A stretch of 64,000 bases of DNA from Ricinus communis (GCF_019578655.1 NC_063262.1:1805582-1869581), one strand, 5' to 3'. Numbered from the stretch's first letter, positions 23,580 through 37,162 are shown. Translations and numbers: made by a program. Notes: a model not told the origin generated them from the sequence alone.

Positions 23580-26524
23580 TGTCACGACTCCACCCGTGGG
23601 CCCGTGACCGGCACTAGGGAATGGATAGGCTTAAGGCCACCGAAACCCGTAGTAAGCCTGACACTCACTGATTTAAACAAATCTCATCTCAAATTAATAT
23701 TATTAAAGCCACAATTTATCTTAATAGTTATACTTTACAAAATTACTTCGGTCTATCAGAAAAACTAGGCGAGACCCGAAGCTCAGAAAATTTACAACTG
23801 ATACATTTACTATTACTACTACGGAGAATCTAAGATTTACCAATTTACATACCAAATCAAATACATCACCCGATGATGAAGGAGTTCTTGAATAAGAGTC
23901 GCGGAGAACTAACGATCACGAATCCGAAAAAACATAAATGGAGACTCGGTCTCGAGAGTGAGTTAAAATCAAATAATGTAGGGACTATTGCTTCTTCTCG
24001 GAAAACATAGATTATTCAAATCGATATCAAACCATACTATAATCATACCCTACTATTTCCTTCACATAAAATATTAATCATTCGAATCAAAATATCAACC
24101 ATGCATGTAAATACAATCCATATTATAATCATACCACAATAAATTAATAAATGAATAAATAAAAATATATTTTTACTTTTACAGGACGAGTGGCTCGGTA
24201 GAACCCTAAACCCCAAAATCTAGTAGCCATTCGGCTCTCTTAATCCAATAAGACTGGCGCCCCTTGAGCAATGCTCGACCAGGGACCTTACCTCCAGTCT
24301 GGTCACTTAAGTATCCAAATAAGTCGGCGCCCCGAGAGCAATGCTCGACCAGGGACCTTACCTCCGGCAATTTACACAAATCAGCCCAGAGAGCCATGCT
24401 CGACCAGGGCAAACCCATGAAAATCTTATTACATGTCCATGATCATTGTCCGATGTAACCCATCAAAGTGGCATGTTCTACAAGCCACATTTCCCAATTC
24501 GCAATCATCACATATAATAAATATCATTATCTGATGAACTCAACCAACACATATCGAAATAAAGATTAAAGATTTAAGGTAAAACAACGTGCAATTTGTG
24601 AGGGGAAAATAATAACGTTTATCTTATTATAACATACTAATAATAATATTTATATTATTTCAAATATTAATAATCAAGTGAAATCATTTATTTTGCGATA
24701 CTAATAATCATATTAAGCACAAATTCTAAATAGCATATTAAAATCAGACTAGCAATAGCGCAAAGATTAAATGACTTTAACTCACAGGATTGGGCGACCT
24801 CCTAGCTCTGCTCCGGTGCCTCGGTTGGAGCGAGCCGAACAGACAGATCATCTAATCACGGAAAACAATTTATCAAAATGCCGAAACAATCGATCATTAA
24901 TCCTAGGTCTAGACTCCTAGGACTGACTGTCTAAGAATCTCGACTCGGGAACTACCGAAAATTCGGCAGAACCTCCCCTACAACACGAACATTACCCCCC
25001 GTAAAAACGGGTCCAGGACCTGCCAGAAAAACACTCTAAATATCCAACAATTTAAACAACGGGAGTCGGGTCCCCAAACTTCACTATTTCCGACCACACA
25101 AAGACAAAATACGAGGTAAACCGACAGACAATTATTTTTTACTCACAAAATCATCAAATACTCAATACCATCCAATAGACATAATTAAACCAAGAATTTC
25201 TAAAATTAACGGGCTAAAGATAATTACTGAGACGCTCGATCGCTCGGTCGACTCGCCTCCAGCCGCCGGAGTCCGATCGACGATCCGAACACACCATCGA
25301 ACTCACAACGACGTGCTGAAGACGATCCCCGCTTCCGATTTTCCGATCTGACACCCGATCATCCGGAGAGATTTACAGACGATCTCGACCGTCGATTCGC
25401 AAACGAAGCCCGATCGCCACGAAACCGGTGCCAATGCGAAGCTTGAGATGAGGAGAGTCGGGATACGTCCTCCGATCGTCCATCCTCCACCGGAGCTTGC
25501 CGGAAAAACTAGAAAACACGGCTGCCACCACTTCGCCAGAACTCTCTCCTCCGGCCACCAAAATCGACGCCGCTGCCGCCAAAAGGAAGCTCTCTCCAAA
25601 GGGAGCTGATCGCCACCGAGATCGGCCGGAAAGGCCACCGAAATGGGGAACGACGGCCGCCGCCACACGTCGCCGCCGGGCCGCCATTGCCTCCACCGCC
25701 ACCATCGTGCTCGCTGCGCTCCTTCCGACGCAACACCGCTACTGGCCTCCGTCAGTCCACCATGGACGGCTCTCTCTCCTCCCTTTCTTCTTCTTCCTTC
25801 TTTCTTTTCTCTCTCCCCGATTTCCATTCCTTTCAATATCGACATTTGACCCCTGAACTTTTCCTTATTACAATTTGGTCCCTCAACTTCCTTAATTACT
25901 TACAATTTCATCCATCAAAATTCCAATTTAACCTCCAAACTTTCCTTTAGCCTTTCAATTAAGCCCTTAACTATTTAATTTAGGCCAAAACCGAATTATT
26001 GAAAATACACAATTACAAAAATACCCCTGACCGACATATTTATTTATAAAAATACCAAGCTCACAAATTTCCATTAAAACCCCATAAAAATAACATTATA
26101 CTTTCAATCCTTATTCCAAAATGAATTTCCAATTTAGTCCTAACACACATTTAAATTAAATAATCAATTTCCAACTTAAAATTTAATACTACTAATCAAT
26201 TATAATACCAATTTTCCAAAAATTCTTTTATAAACATCCTTTACAATTCTACCATAATTTTCCAATATATAATTTTACTTATATAAATATGCATTTGGAA
26301 AAAAAATTTGAATAACCAAAATATAATCATTTCTCAAATAGTTTACTTAATTACTCCTTAAAAATCAAACTAATTGGATATGGAAAATAACTCATTTATT
26401 TATCTAACATGAACATTCAAAATTTGTATTTAAATCATTCTAATTAAACCGAATAAAAATAAAGCTAAAATTAACTTAAATAAAAACTCATTATTAAATA
26501 TATAAAAAAATTCTGGGTGTTACA
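23580..26524. mobile_element. Solo LTR of an LTR retrotransposon (probably Ty3-gypsy type)
   Basis: 2,945 bp beginning TGTCACGACTCCACCC and ending CTGGGTGTTACA, that is TG...CA ends, flanked on both sides by the same five bases ATATC. No gag, protease, reverse transcriptase or integrase reading frame and no second LTR are present, so this is what remains after recombination between two LTRs. Inside are a 70-bp tandem repeat (near 24256-24410) and a GC-rich block (about 25.2-25.85 kb) that breaks sharply from the AT-rich surroundings. The large LTR and the terminal sequences suggest a gypsy-type element, but without internal genes the superfamily is inference. Orientation is unknown. Reading frames in the GC-rich block (for example 25303-25845 minus) are low-complexity and not believable genes. 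Confidence 0.88.
24256..24412. repeat. Tandem repeat inside the LTR, about 70-bp unit
   Basis: Three copies of GAGCAATGCTCGACCAGGG-like sequence; the shared ATGCTCGACC sits at 24271, 24341 and 24396 (steps of 70 and 55). The first two copies also share GGCGCCCC upstream and ACCTTACCTCC downstream; the third is shortened. Confidence 0.9.
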
Positions 26525-26529
26525 ATATC
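26525..26529. repeat. Target-site duplication, right copy (ATATC)
   Basis: ATATC immediately after the CA end of the solo LTR; identical to 23575-23579. Confidence 0.85.
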
Positions 26530-26715
26530 AATTTAGATAGATATTGCCATAGAATATAAACATTGAAGATCTACAAAAAAATTATGAGATCTATTTTACA
26601 GGAAATCTAATAATTAATATATATTAAATATATATAGGTATATATCATAAATATTTTTTTTAAATCTAATAAATTTTATGTTTATATTGTATGTATGATA
26701 TATTTATATATTGAC

Positions 26716-26718
<3 letters not shown>

Positions 26719-26758
<40 letters not shown>
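26719..26758. repeat. (TA)n microsatellite
   Basis: About 20 TA units in AT-rich intergenic DNA downstream of the solo LTR. Confidence 0.9.
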
Positions 26759-26761
<3 letters not shown>

Positions 26762-26789
26762 AATAATTATTTAAAAAATAATTTTAAGA

Positions 26790-27030
26790 TATATAATGAA
26801 AAGTATATACTAAATATATAACAAGTTATTTTAGGTATATGATACTGTGATTGTCATTGTTTGTTATCTATTTTGATTTTTAAAATCATAATTTATATTA
26901 ATATATTATATTATAATATATATATAGAAATAATATTTATTTTTCTTCATCACAATAGATATTCAATAAAAGTAAGAGACACATAAATTTTGATGCAAAG
27001 AATATTTAATAGTAATAGCTTTTTTATTCA
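26790..27030 (-). repeat. Diverged repeat family, inverted copy
   Basis: Reverse complement of the segment repeated at 27230-27790 and 27990-28560: TTAGGTATATGATA here matches the complement of ATCATATACCTGA in copy A, and CATCACAATAGATATT matches the complement of AATATCTATTGTGATG. Edges are approximate because the sequence is old and AT-rich. Confidence 0.55.
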
Positions 27031-27229
27031 TTTTTATAACTTAGTTTTATAAATTAAGACTTATATAATTAAATAGTTTTTATAATTAGTTTATAGCTAT
27101 TATAAGTGATTAAAATTATTTATTAGAATCTACAGTACTTGAGCAACAAATATATAGATTTTAATGAATTAAAAAATGGCAGTAGATACTTATAATATAA
27201 TGAATATATAAGTTTATAAGTCTGTTTGA

Positions 27230-27790
27230 ATTTAAGTTGAATATACTTATAATATATTTTGATGATACCATTTGTATACTCAAAATAAACTTGATATTAA
27301 ATCTTCAGTGGCCGCTCTATTCTAATTTTGATTTGATTTGATTTTTGATATTATTTCTATAAAGTTTGAAAGCTGCTATTTTTTGGTATAAGAATGTTCA
27401 TTACATAAAAGTTTACATATCTCATATTTTTTTTTTCAATATCTATTGTGATGGAGAGTAATAATAAATATTATTTCTATATTGATATATAAAAAAATAT
27501 AAAAAATAATTTTAAAATATGAACTTAAAAAATTAGATAAGAATTAAAGTATCATATACCTGAAATAAATTCGTTATATATTTAATATATACTATCTACT
27601 GTATACATTAAAAATTATTTATATTTATATATTCTTTTAGAGAATAATTTCTCTATATGATATATATTTGATATATTCCTTTTATATACTTATATTCATA
27701 TAGTAGTTAATATACAAAAACTTAACAAGATATATACAAATTACATACAATATAAACACAATTTTTAATGAAGTTATATACTTAAAAAAT
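27230..27790 (+). repeat. Diverged repeat family, direct copy A
   Basis: Matches 27990-28560 at a spacing of about 765-770 bp. Shared landmarks include TTTGTATACTCAAAATAAA, the CAATATCTATTGTG block and GAAATAAATTCGTTATATAT. Heavily diverged; boundaries approximate. Confidence 0.6.
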
Positions 27791-27989
27791 CATATAACGA
27801 AGTTATTTTTAAGAATTTTTAGCTAAGTAGGTATCATTTTCTCTTAGACATATTTTAAGCTGTAGATTTTATTTATTTGAATTTGTTATGAATGAAATTT
27901 ATATATTTAAAAGTTTTATGGCTTAATCTAAATGTGTAAATGTCATTTTTCTTGTCATCAAAAGTTTTTTAGATATAAACATCCTTGAG

Positions 27990-28560
27990 TATAAATTGAA
28001 TATGCTCGTCATATACTACGACAATGCCCTTTATATACTCATAATATACTTCAATGATACTCTTTATATACTCAAAATAAATTTAGTGTAAATTATATAC
28101 TCATAGTAATACTATATACTATTAACAATGAGGTTTGAAAAATTATTATCTTTCTATGATGAGAATACATATTATATTAAAATTTGCATATCTCATGTTT
28201 TCTTTTCAATGTACATTGTGGTGGAAAAAATAGATATTATGTTCATATCTATATAAAAATAGATATAAAAGATGATTTAAAATTTGAATAAAAAAGATTC
28301 AGTAAGCATCAGAGTGTTATATACTTGAAATAAATGCATTATATATTTAATATATATTGTTTACTGTATGCATTTAAGACTTTCTTTATTTTCTTTTTAA
28401 AAAATTATTTCTTTTATAATATATAATTAATATATTCTTTTTATATACTTAATTCGTATAATAACCAATATACAGCATTTTTATAAGATATGAATCAAAT
28501 ACATAAAATATAAATACAAATTTACTATATTTTAAAACCATATATTTATGATACACCTAT
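27990..28560 (+). repeat. Diverged repeat family, direct copy B
   Basis: Second direct copy, with the landmarks TTTATATACTCAAAATAAA, CAATGTACATTGTGGTGG and GAAATAAATGCATTATATAT in the same order as copy A. Confidence 0.6.
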
Positions 28561-29519
28561 AGACACTATAAATTATAATTATATTATATAAAATAATAAT
28601 AATATATATATAAAATAATATATAAATAGCGAACTATATATTAACAATATATAATAATTTTTATAATTTATATAATAACTCTATTCTATATAGTTAGTTA
28701 TTATAAAAGTTATTAAATTTTATATATTTCTATTATAACTATAATATAAAATATAATAAATATATAGTATATAGTTATAATTTGTTATAATAGAAAATAT
28801 TTTTGAGTTATAGTATATAGTTATAATTTGTTCTATATAGATAGACTCTAGATAATATATATATACTATATGTATACTAATAGAATATAAATTAATAAGA
28901 AATTAGAACAATGTTAGAAAAAATAATTATAATAAGGAAAATTGAAAGATTGAAAAATTTAATAATTTAATAATAAATTCTAAAATTTAGAATATTTATT
29001 GATAAGACTACTATTAAACTTGTTATGTATTTATTCGGGTTGATATGTATCAACAATTGTTACGTATGTTTTGATTTTTGGATGAGTTTGGATTCACCAT
29101 TTTAAAAGAAGAGATGCCCGTTTAACTTTAATCGTATAAAAGTGAAATTTTTTTATTTTGGTGTAAATTTGTTATATTTTAAAATTAGAGGTATAAAATT
29201 AATTAAGTTAATTTTGCAGGCATTTGTATGAAAATTACAAAAACATAAAGGATATCACCAATGATTTCTTAATTTGGAAGGAAGAATATGGACACTGTAT
29301 TCTATTCTAGCTGCTAAAGGAAGGGCCTAAAAATAACAATCCAAGTTCGAATGGCCAATTGAACTGAAATGGACTGTACAGACCTAACCATATAATTCAT
29401 GGACACACAACACGATTTTTACTCTTTTCTTTTCTTTTTTTTTAAGGTGCCGTGTTTTTTATGTTCCTTTTTCTATTATTTTTCTATGGTTATCTATCTT
29501 TTACTACAAATTAATATTT

Positions 29520-29880
29520 TTATTTCAAATATATAAATTTAATTTATTTTTTATCATGTTATAATTTATTTTTAAGTATATTATTTTTTATTTTTTTAAT
29601 TTATTTTCATAATAAATTAATATTTTTAATTTATTTTCTGTCATGTTATAATTTACCTTTCAATACAGGCTTTTAGTTTTTTTAGTTTATATTTAATTTA
29701 TTTTATTTTTTTAATAACAAATCAGTATTTTTATTTTTTGATTTATTTCTTATTACGTTATAGTTTACCTTTAATTATATTATTCTTTTGTTTATCTTTA
29801 TGATAAATCAACATTTTTTATTTATTTCCAGTATGTTATTTTTTATTTTTTTTGTATAACATATAATAATATTTTTGGAT
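29520..29880. repeat. Diverged minisatellite, about four units of 77-112 bp
   Basis: The motif TCATGTTATAATTTA or a close variant recurs near 29554, 29641, 29752 and 29830, each followed by a TATTTTT-rich spacer and an AATTTATTTT-like lead-in. Unit lengths vary. Confidence 0.5.
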
Positions 29881-30922
29881 TTACTTTTTACTTTTTTTTT
29901 TTAAATTTAATCTTTTGAAATCAATTCGAAATTCTTATAAATATTTCATCAATGTTGGTTGGAAATCGACCAAAACAAATAAAAATTTAAAGATAAATAA
30001 AGTAATTTTGTGAGATTTATAATTTTATTTTTAAGATTTAAAACTGATTTTTTTCTATTATTTTGAATATAGTAATTTTGGCTTTAAAATCGAATTTGGA
30101 AATAAAGTTTCACCATTCTATTTATTTTTTATTTGGTACACTGAATTTGTGTTTGATTTATTCCTTACATTTTAGATTTTATGCTTTGTTTCAAAAAATT
30201 AGATATTTTTTATATTAGTTTTAAAAATTCAGATATTATAGATATTATTCTTAAAAATTTCAGTATTTTTATAATAAATTTTGAGACACGGAATTTAAAT
30301 CTTTTATAAAAAGTATCCCAGATTCTGTATTTGTGAAATTTTATCTTTTATTTTTTGCATAAAATATTCAGTCGATCAGGCTAATGGCCCCAACCTTAAA
30401 CTAGTCAAGCCTACCAGACCGAGGAACAAATCCATTGCCCTTGAACTTCGTCTAATTTCAAGGTCCGAGCTTAAGAACCTAGGATTTTGGTCTAGTGATG
30501 TTTTTAGCGGGCGAAGAACAAAATTCATTTGCATCATTAAACATGAAAAGGCTTTTTCTTTTCTTCAATTGCAAGTCAATTGAATTATCTTCATGCATCA
30601 TATTGAAAGTGAACCCAACCAATATTTAAGAAAAGCTACTCAAACATTTCATAGTTGTCTTAATCCTATATATTGTTATTTGCATAATCTAACAATGTCC
30701 AAACTCAAAAACCTTTCCAGTTTAGAGGGTTCTGCATTGCCATGGAAAACAATCTGAAATTTACAGTTCAAGCATCAACCCCACCCCCTTATTGCCCATT
30801 TGCACATGAAAAATCAAAAATAACAGAGCAAAAAGCATAAAATCCTATCATCGAAATAATGACTTCTTTTTAGAAGAAAAATCAACTACCTTACAAGATT
30901 ATTAATCCTGACTGTAAGAATG

Positions 30923-33900
30923 TTAACTAAAGAGAGCTGCATACAAAAGTTCGTTCCAAGTATCAGGCAATCCAGGCAGACACCAATGGCTACAATCTGT
31001 GTTACGATCCCTGCTGTAAGCTGACGGATGAGCATCCTTTCTGTATTCTGAAAGGGTAGTCACGTCTAGTAAGTAGACTGGTTTCTTGATTCTGCTCAAT
31101 ACTTTGTTCACAACAACCCATGCCAGTGGTGTTCCTGCTGGGTACCTTATTCCAAAGAATGGCTGTGTCTCTGCAGCACATGACCTTGTCGGTTCATTCC
31201 AATCCTTGCCCCTAATTTTGTTAACAACCCAAAAGAAAACATCAATTAAGGTTTTTACCAATTGAACAGCACTAACACATGTCAACAATTTTTAGTGCTA
31301 ATTTACTTACTCATAGTGAGTGGGAGAAATGCCTTGGAAGAAGACTTTGGTTTTGGAAGGATCAACATTTCGGTTGACCCATCTAGCCCAAGTGGTCAAT
31401 CCTTTGTAATAAGCAACTAGACGGTTCATATCTTTGTACAATTTATTTCCCTCTTGCATATAATCCCACCTGCAATCAAATTTTCAAATTACCCTTATCA
31501 GTTTATCAATTTTTTCTTGATATTTTGGAACAAAGGGAAATTGCAAATGCCAAGAGAAGTGAGAGGGATCATACGGTTGGGTTCTTCCTGTGTGAGTCCA
31601 CCAATGCCATGTATTAAATATCAACATGTCCATGCCTGCCCATGCCCTGCCACCGTATATTGAGTCAAGCTTCAAAATTCTTCCTGCCTTACCATTAACG
31701 ACATCTACTAGAAATGGTGTTCGATACAAGAGTATCGTCACTCCATAATCCTGATCATATAAGCGCAAATATAAATGGATCAGAATATTAAAAATATATT
31801 AGATCATTCATCAACTGTATGTAATTTGTACTCTTTATTCAATAATGACCTTCTTATATGAGAAAAGCAATGCTCCTATGACACAGAAAGAAAGTTTTCT
31901 TATTGAAGCTAGCTGTCCTAATGCTCTGCATTATGTTCCCAAAAGTTAGGAAAATGACATGAGAAAATTTTAAAAAGAATTTAGGGTAATTATCATCAAT
32001 TATCCCTCTAGTTAACAGTCATTAGTTATCAAGAATTTGTGGTCCATGTCCTGTATTTGCTATGTTGCACACTACTCAAAAGAAACATTGCCGTATAAGC
32101 AAAGGACTCCCCCTTTGATTAATATTTCCACAAGTGGTCCTCTTGAAAGCCCCAAGTGCAATAAGAAGCAAAACATAACACAACAGGGAAAGGAAATGAA
32201 AATGTTAACCTAATGGAATATTTTCCTACACACACACAAAAAAAGAGAAGCAAAAAAAGGGTCAATTTTCACCTCCAGAATTAAATAGTTAATTATGAAT
32301 TTAACATCTGTTATCTGAAATTAAAATTAATAAAAAGGAAGGGGGAATAGGAAAGAAGATCCAAGCTGTTAGAAATGAGAGACAGAAGATATGTAGATGT
32401 CTTTTATGTGAAGTTGAGTTAGTTTTTGTCTTGTATATATTGGGTGTACTATGAGGTGTGTTTGGTCGAAAACGGCAACCGTGTGGACATTGATAAAAGG
32501 ATTTGAAATGATGCTGTTAATTGAAACATGTTTTATGCACACAATTGTGGAGTAATCATTGTAAACAAAATTTACTGTGCTTTTTACTCTAACCAAATTT
32601 TTACTCTAACCAAAAGGGTAAATCTCACAACTCTCAACTATTTTCTAAAAACAATTATTAAACTAACTTGAGATAAATACGAATATTTATTCTTATTCTG
32701 TCATTATGTGAATAACGTATTAAGCCACCAATTTGCCAGTAAATTTTCATTTAGAAAACAGAAGCTATAAATATATTTAATCAGAGATCCAGTCTGAAAG
32801 CTTTATATTATATATATATGAATTATTTCATAGTAAGAATATAAAAATATAAACGTATTATATAATGGGTAGATCATGATGAATCCTGACAACCAAAATC
32901 CCAGCACATGAAGGGTTCCATGGGTAAGTGATTTTTTAAAGACAGGAGGAGTGTGTCAAAAGTCTGAATCCAGTTTCTATAGTACAAGACAGATGACTGC
33001 TAACCTAATGGTGCAGCACTCTTCCTTTTCCTTAAAAGAGATAAATAAATTAATCTTACAAACTTTCGGTGTGATTTAGTACTTCCATGATTGAAGGTAA
33101 AATCTCAGGAATTTTTATTTAAAAAAAATCATTTAATAATGTGTAATTTTTGCCAGTTAAAATCCCTAATGGAAGCTTAAGAAGATTTGGGTCTTATGCA
33201 AAATTGGAGCATTGATTAATCACCGGCGGGGAAAAGAAAAGAGAAAAACAAAAAACAAAAAACTAGACATGTCTCCGGCAGTCACAGAGAAGCCCACCAC
33301 CAATCACGCTCCACTTTTAAATGCTCATCAGGAAAAAGAAATAAATAAAAGAAACTAAAAGAACTCACTTAACTTCAAAGAATAAGATCGGATAAAGAAA
33401 GAAAACCATCTTGAATGCAAGTTGGATAAAAATGGGGATACAAATTCTCAATTAAATTCAAGCAATAAAAAACTTTACCTTCCCACATAAAAGTTACTGA
33501 AAAAGAAAAGTACAAGACATGCATGCACCACAACTAAGCAATGATTGTATAGTTTGCTTTGGTATGCATTCTAAAACAAACTTGTAAAATAAATAATTGG
33601 GTCTAACTTAATTGATACTATGAAAGTAATTTATATTTTAGACTCTGAGATATGATTCTGAACCTCTGCTATCTTTTAAAATAAAAAGCCTCCATCAATG
33701 GAAGTCTGGAAAATTAAAATTCAAAATAAAACTTATTACCTCAAAAGTGACCGAAGATAACCCATTATTCCTTATGAGTGAATACTTGGAATTTGGCACC
33801 CAAGAATGAAGCATACAGGTCAAAGATTGCCATTGGTTCAAACTCAAAGAATCACCTACAAACATTATCTTCTTCCCTCTCCATTTCTCCAAGAAATACA

Positions 33901-34426
33901 ACCCATTAAACCTGCAACACTGTAACCACATTTAACTAGCTGCATTCCCAAATTATATAGGAAATCCACCGGCTTTTTTACTCGGTAATACTGAAATGAA
34001 ATCTCTCTAATGAATACAGAGAGTATTAGGATATGAGTCTGAACCAGTTTCAGACTGCTAACCCAGAAAAAAGAATGAGTGTACATGTAATAAAGAGTAC
34101 CTGGGTAGACTGCAGGAGAAGGGCTGCCACCTATACTTGAGATAGTAACGATCAGGACGACCATTTTCTTGGCAGTTGAATTGTTTGTCTAAGAAAGGAC
34201 AACTATAAGGATCATAAAGAGGATAAGAAGAATCAAAAACCCATTTTCCTCTAAACCAATTGCATTTGCTGTTAGCTGCTAATTTTCTTGAACTTCTACT
34301 ACTGATCAAGAAATTACTGTCTGTACCATTATTATACTCATCAGCTTTTACAACTGTAGAAGAAGAAGAAAGAGATATTAAAAAAAGCAACAAGAAGGGT
34401 TTCAAGAACAAGAAATAAAAACCCAT
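30923..34426 (-). CDS. Trichome birefringence-like (TBL38-type) O-acetyltransferase
   Basis: TBL/DUF231 proteins are Golgi or secreted O-acetyltransferases of cell-wall polysaccharides. Five exons (34426-34101, 33911-33740, 31750-31575, 31469-31311, 31211-30923) join in phase to 373 residues. The start is the ATG at 34426 ([19 protein letters not shown]), giving a hydrophobic signal/anchor. Next come the TBL domain ([48 protein letters not shown]), the GDS motif ([16 protein letters not shown]) carrying the catalytic serine, and the C-terminal DXXH motif ([19 protein letters not shown]). The core is complete, so the enzyme should be active. Resemblance to Arabidopsis TBL38 is strong by eye; substrate (xylan, pectin or another polymer) cannot be read from sequence. 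The ~2-kb second intron (31751-33739) contains no gene. Confidence 0.93.
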
Positions 34427-37127
34427 AATCTTGGGTTTCCAACCAGAATTTTTTTTTGTTTTGGTTTGGTAAGAAAAAGTTGTCTGAGACCAGTGTTTAT
34501 ATAATGTAAGAGAGAGAGAGAGTAGACCCAAGTTTTCTTTTTTTGTCCTTTAAGTTTCACTTCACATGGAATGTGGAAACAGAGGAGTACTAACTGTGAA
34601 ATCTTTAATTTAGTTTCTGACAAGGAAAATGGGAAATGGATTTGGATTTGGATTTCATTATTTCTTTATTTATCTATTGTCTTTTAGTATAGCATGTGGT
34701 GATGATTCCCAATTCCAAATCACTTACTTTGAAAATTAAGGAATCATGATGAGTTTGATAGTATAATCATGGATACATTTTCCCCACCAAGAAAAAAAAT
34801 ATTTCTTTTGTATTCTATTAAAGTCTCTAGCTTTTCTGTTGGGTCATTTAATAACTTCTTATTTTATTCTTTTTTTTTATTCCTTTTCCTTTCTTTATCA
34901 TAAATTACATTTGCCTTTTATGTAGCTGTTTCTTATAAATGTTTTCACTAGTTCCATTATAATGGCAGAACTCTCTTACTTTTGTCCCATAGCAATGTAA
35001 TGTAGTTAGAAAGGCTTGCTAATAAAGTAGCTGATGGTCTTAGCACAGGGTTATGCCTCAAATGCTCGTCCCTCTTATTGGCTCTGTGCACCCTCCCTCC
35101 CTCTGTTCTGAATCCTGATACTTTAAAATAACTAAGTAACAAAATTCAGAATGAACAATGAAACAACCCATCACAGTCCTAATGTAACCCTTGAAACTAT
35201 ATTTTTAGAAGAAACAAGAAATAACAAAATGAAACCATCACAGTTCCAAGCTTGTAATTGAAACTGATGCTTATGCAGTAAAAGCAAAAATAATTAATCC
35301 AGCCAAGTGTTTCTTTAAATTTTTTTTAATTATTGCTGTTTGTACAACTATACCTCTTTGATATTCTACCCTACCAGATTTAGATAAGAATACCCAACTT
35401 TTTAGAATCATTCTCAATCAGCAGGCACTTGTTTCAGTTCAATTCTTCTTTTTCACTTTGTTCATTAGTGTAGTACTCCGCCATTGCCCTTTTCTCAGAA
35501 ACAACACAGGATAAAACAGAATAGAAACAAAATACTGTATTATTTCCTTATTTGGCTTCTATAAGAACAATTTCTTTCAATTAATTAAGAAAGTATAAAT
35601 TCTCTCAAAAAAATTATTTTAATCTGTATCGTTAAATTATAAAAATGAACTCTTTCTTAAAAAATTCTAAATTAATGTTCAGTTATAATTTATAGTAAAT
35701 TGATAAAGTGCAAATTATACACTAATCTTAAATAAAAATTTCGTTCACACATATATGTATGTATGTAATTCGAAAGGAGTCGAATAAATAATTAAATTTG
35801 AAAGTATTTATTTTTTAAAATAAAAATTATTGTATTTAAATTTTATTCTCTGCACTAGACCAGCTTTTATTTTATGACCGCCAGGTATATTAGAGCTCCG
35901 ATGAATTTGAAAAAGAAAAGACTCTGTGAATTAGGAATTACACCCTGAACTGCGCTCTATTTTATGGCAATCTCAGGGTGGAGGCAAAAGGGGCATCGCC
36001 ATTCTATATTTGCCACTTATATAAGAAGGAAAATATAATAACTGAATCTGGGGGCTACACGTGTAGATGAAGGTGAAGAAAGTAGATATCTTTGAAATGG
36101 GTGACTGACCCACTTTGTCTAATTTTTGGTGTGGTTTGAGCCAGTTCTGTATTGGACAAACAGCCCCACAAGTCTTGGAAAAGTAGGTTCATTGGCTCAT
36201 GCTTTGAGTTGAGTTCTGATCAAATGGTTTACATTTGGTTAGTAGAAATTTAGAATTACTGCAGAGGGTTAGAGCTCTTTGTACCAAATGTCAGGTCTTC
36301 TTTATACAACTTTTTTTTTTTTTTTTTTATGTTTTTATAAATGAATGACAAAATAAAGATTCACTTTTCCACTAATTGAGTACACATCAATTAATGTATT
36401 TCTAGATAATTTCAGGTGGGAATTCTGACTTTATGAGAGTCAAGGAATTGTTTTTACTAATAGTATACAATCTAATTTTCTTTATCAATTATTATTTTAA
36501 AAGTTTAAAATTTTAAAATATTATTTAATAAAAATATTACATGACCATCAGCTGGAATGTTAAATATCTTTTATTTTTCCTTTTTTATATAATAACTATT
36601 GAACCTCTTTATAGATTAATTCAGTCTTTGTATGGTTGGAAGAAGTCCCATACGATATTAGTTTATTAGTATAAAAAGAAAATAGTCCATACCCATAAAA
36701 TGGCAAACTTAAATGTATATGATAATATGCCAAATTATGAGCATGATCATTAATTGATTAACACTAGACCATGATAATCATTTCCATGTTAAAGCAAGGG
36801 AAAATGTATATTTATCATTGCTATGTCTTGGAAGGAAACATAATTCATGGATTTTTGGCAACTAAGTGAATTGAGTGCAATTTGGTAGAGTTTGGTCTGG
36901 TTCTGCTACAAGAATATTATATAGCTAGGTAGGTATCCTCTATGTAATAAATAACTAAAAACCAAATGAAGCTATAAAATGATATATATATATATATCAA
37001 GACCACACAATTTTATTATAAGGTTTAGACATGTGGGGGTTTTGGTCAATTAGTGTTTTTTAAAAGTATTTACAATTATGTTAAAATGCCCATAATTCTG
37101 CTAGTAAATATAGTTCATTTAAAAAAA

Positions 37128-37162
<35 letters not shown>

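Larger units (their letters stand above)
26530..30922. other. Very AT-rich gene-free DNA with old repeats
   Basis: No coding exon found on either strand. It holds a (TA)n run (about 26719-26758), a diverged repeat family present in direct and inverted copies (26.79-28.56 kb), and a loose minisatellite (29.5-29.9 kb). The last ~500 bases (30.4-30.9 kb) are less AT-rich and include the 3' flank of the TBL gene. Confidence 0.6.

Noticed and set aside
25303..25845. 180-codon minus-strand frame and overlapping plus-strand frames in the GC-rich block
   Set aside because: Open frames arise by chance in GC-rich DNA; the products are Arg/Gly/Trp or Pro/Ser/Arg low-complexity strings, several overlap in different frames, and the block lies inside an LTR.
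23580..26524. Intact retrotransposon or miniature inverted-repeat element
   Set aside because: The ends are TG/CA with a 5-bp duplication but there is no internal pol region and no second LTR; the terminal sequences are only partly inverted, so a DNA transposon fits less well.
31751..33739. A separate gene inside the large TBL intron
   Set aside because: Short open frames only, no conserved motifs; the flanking TBL exons join in phase across it.
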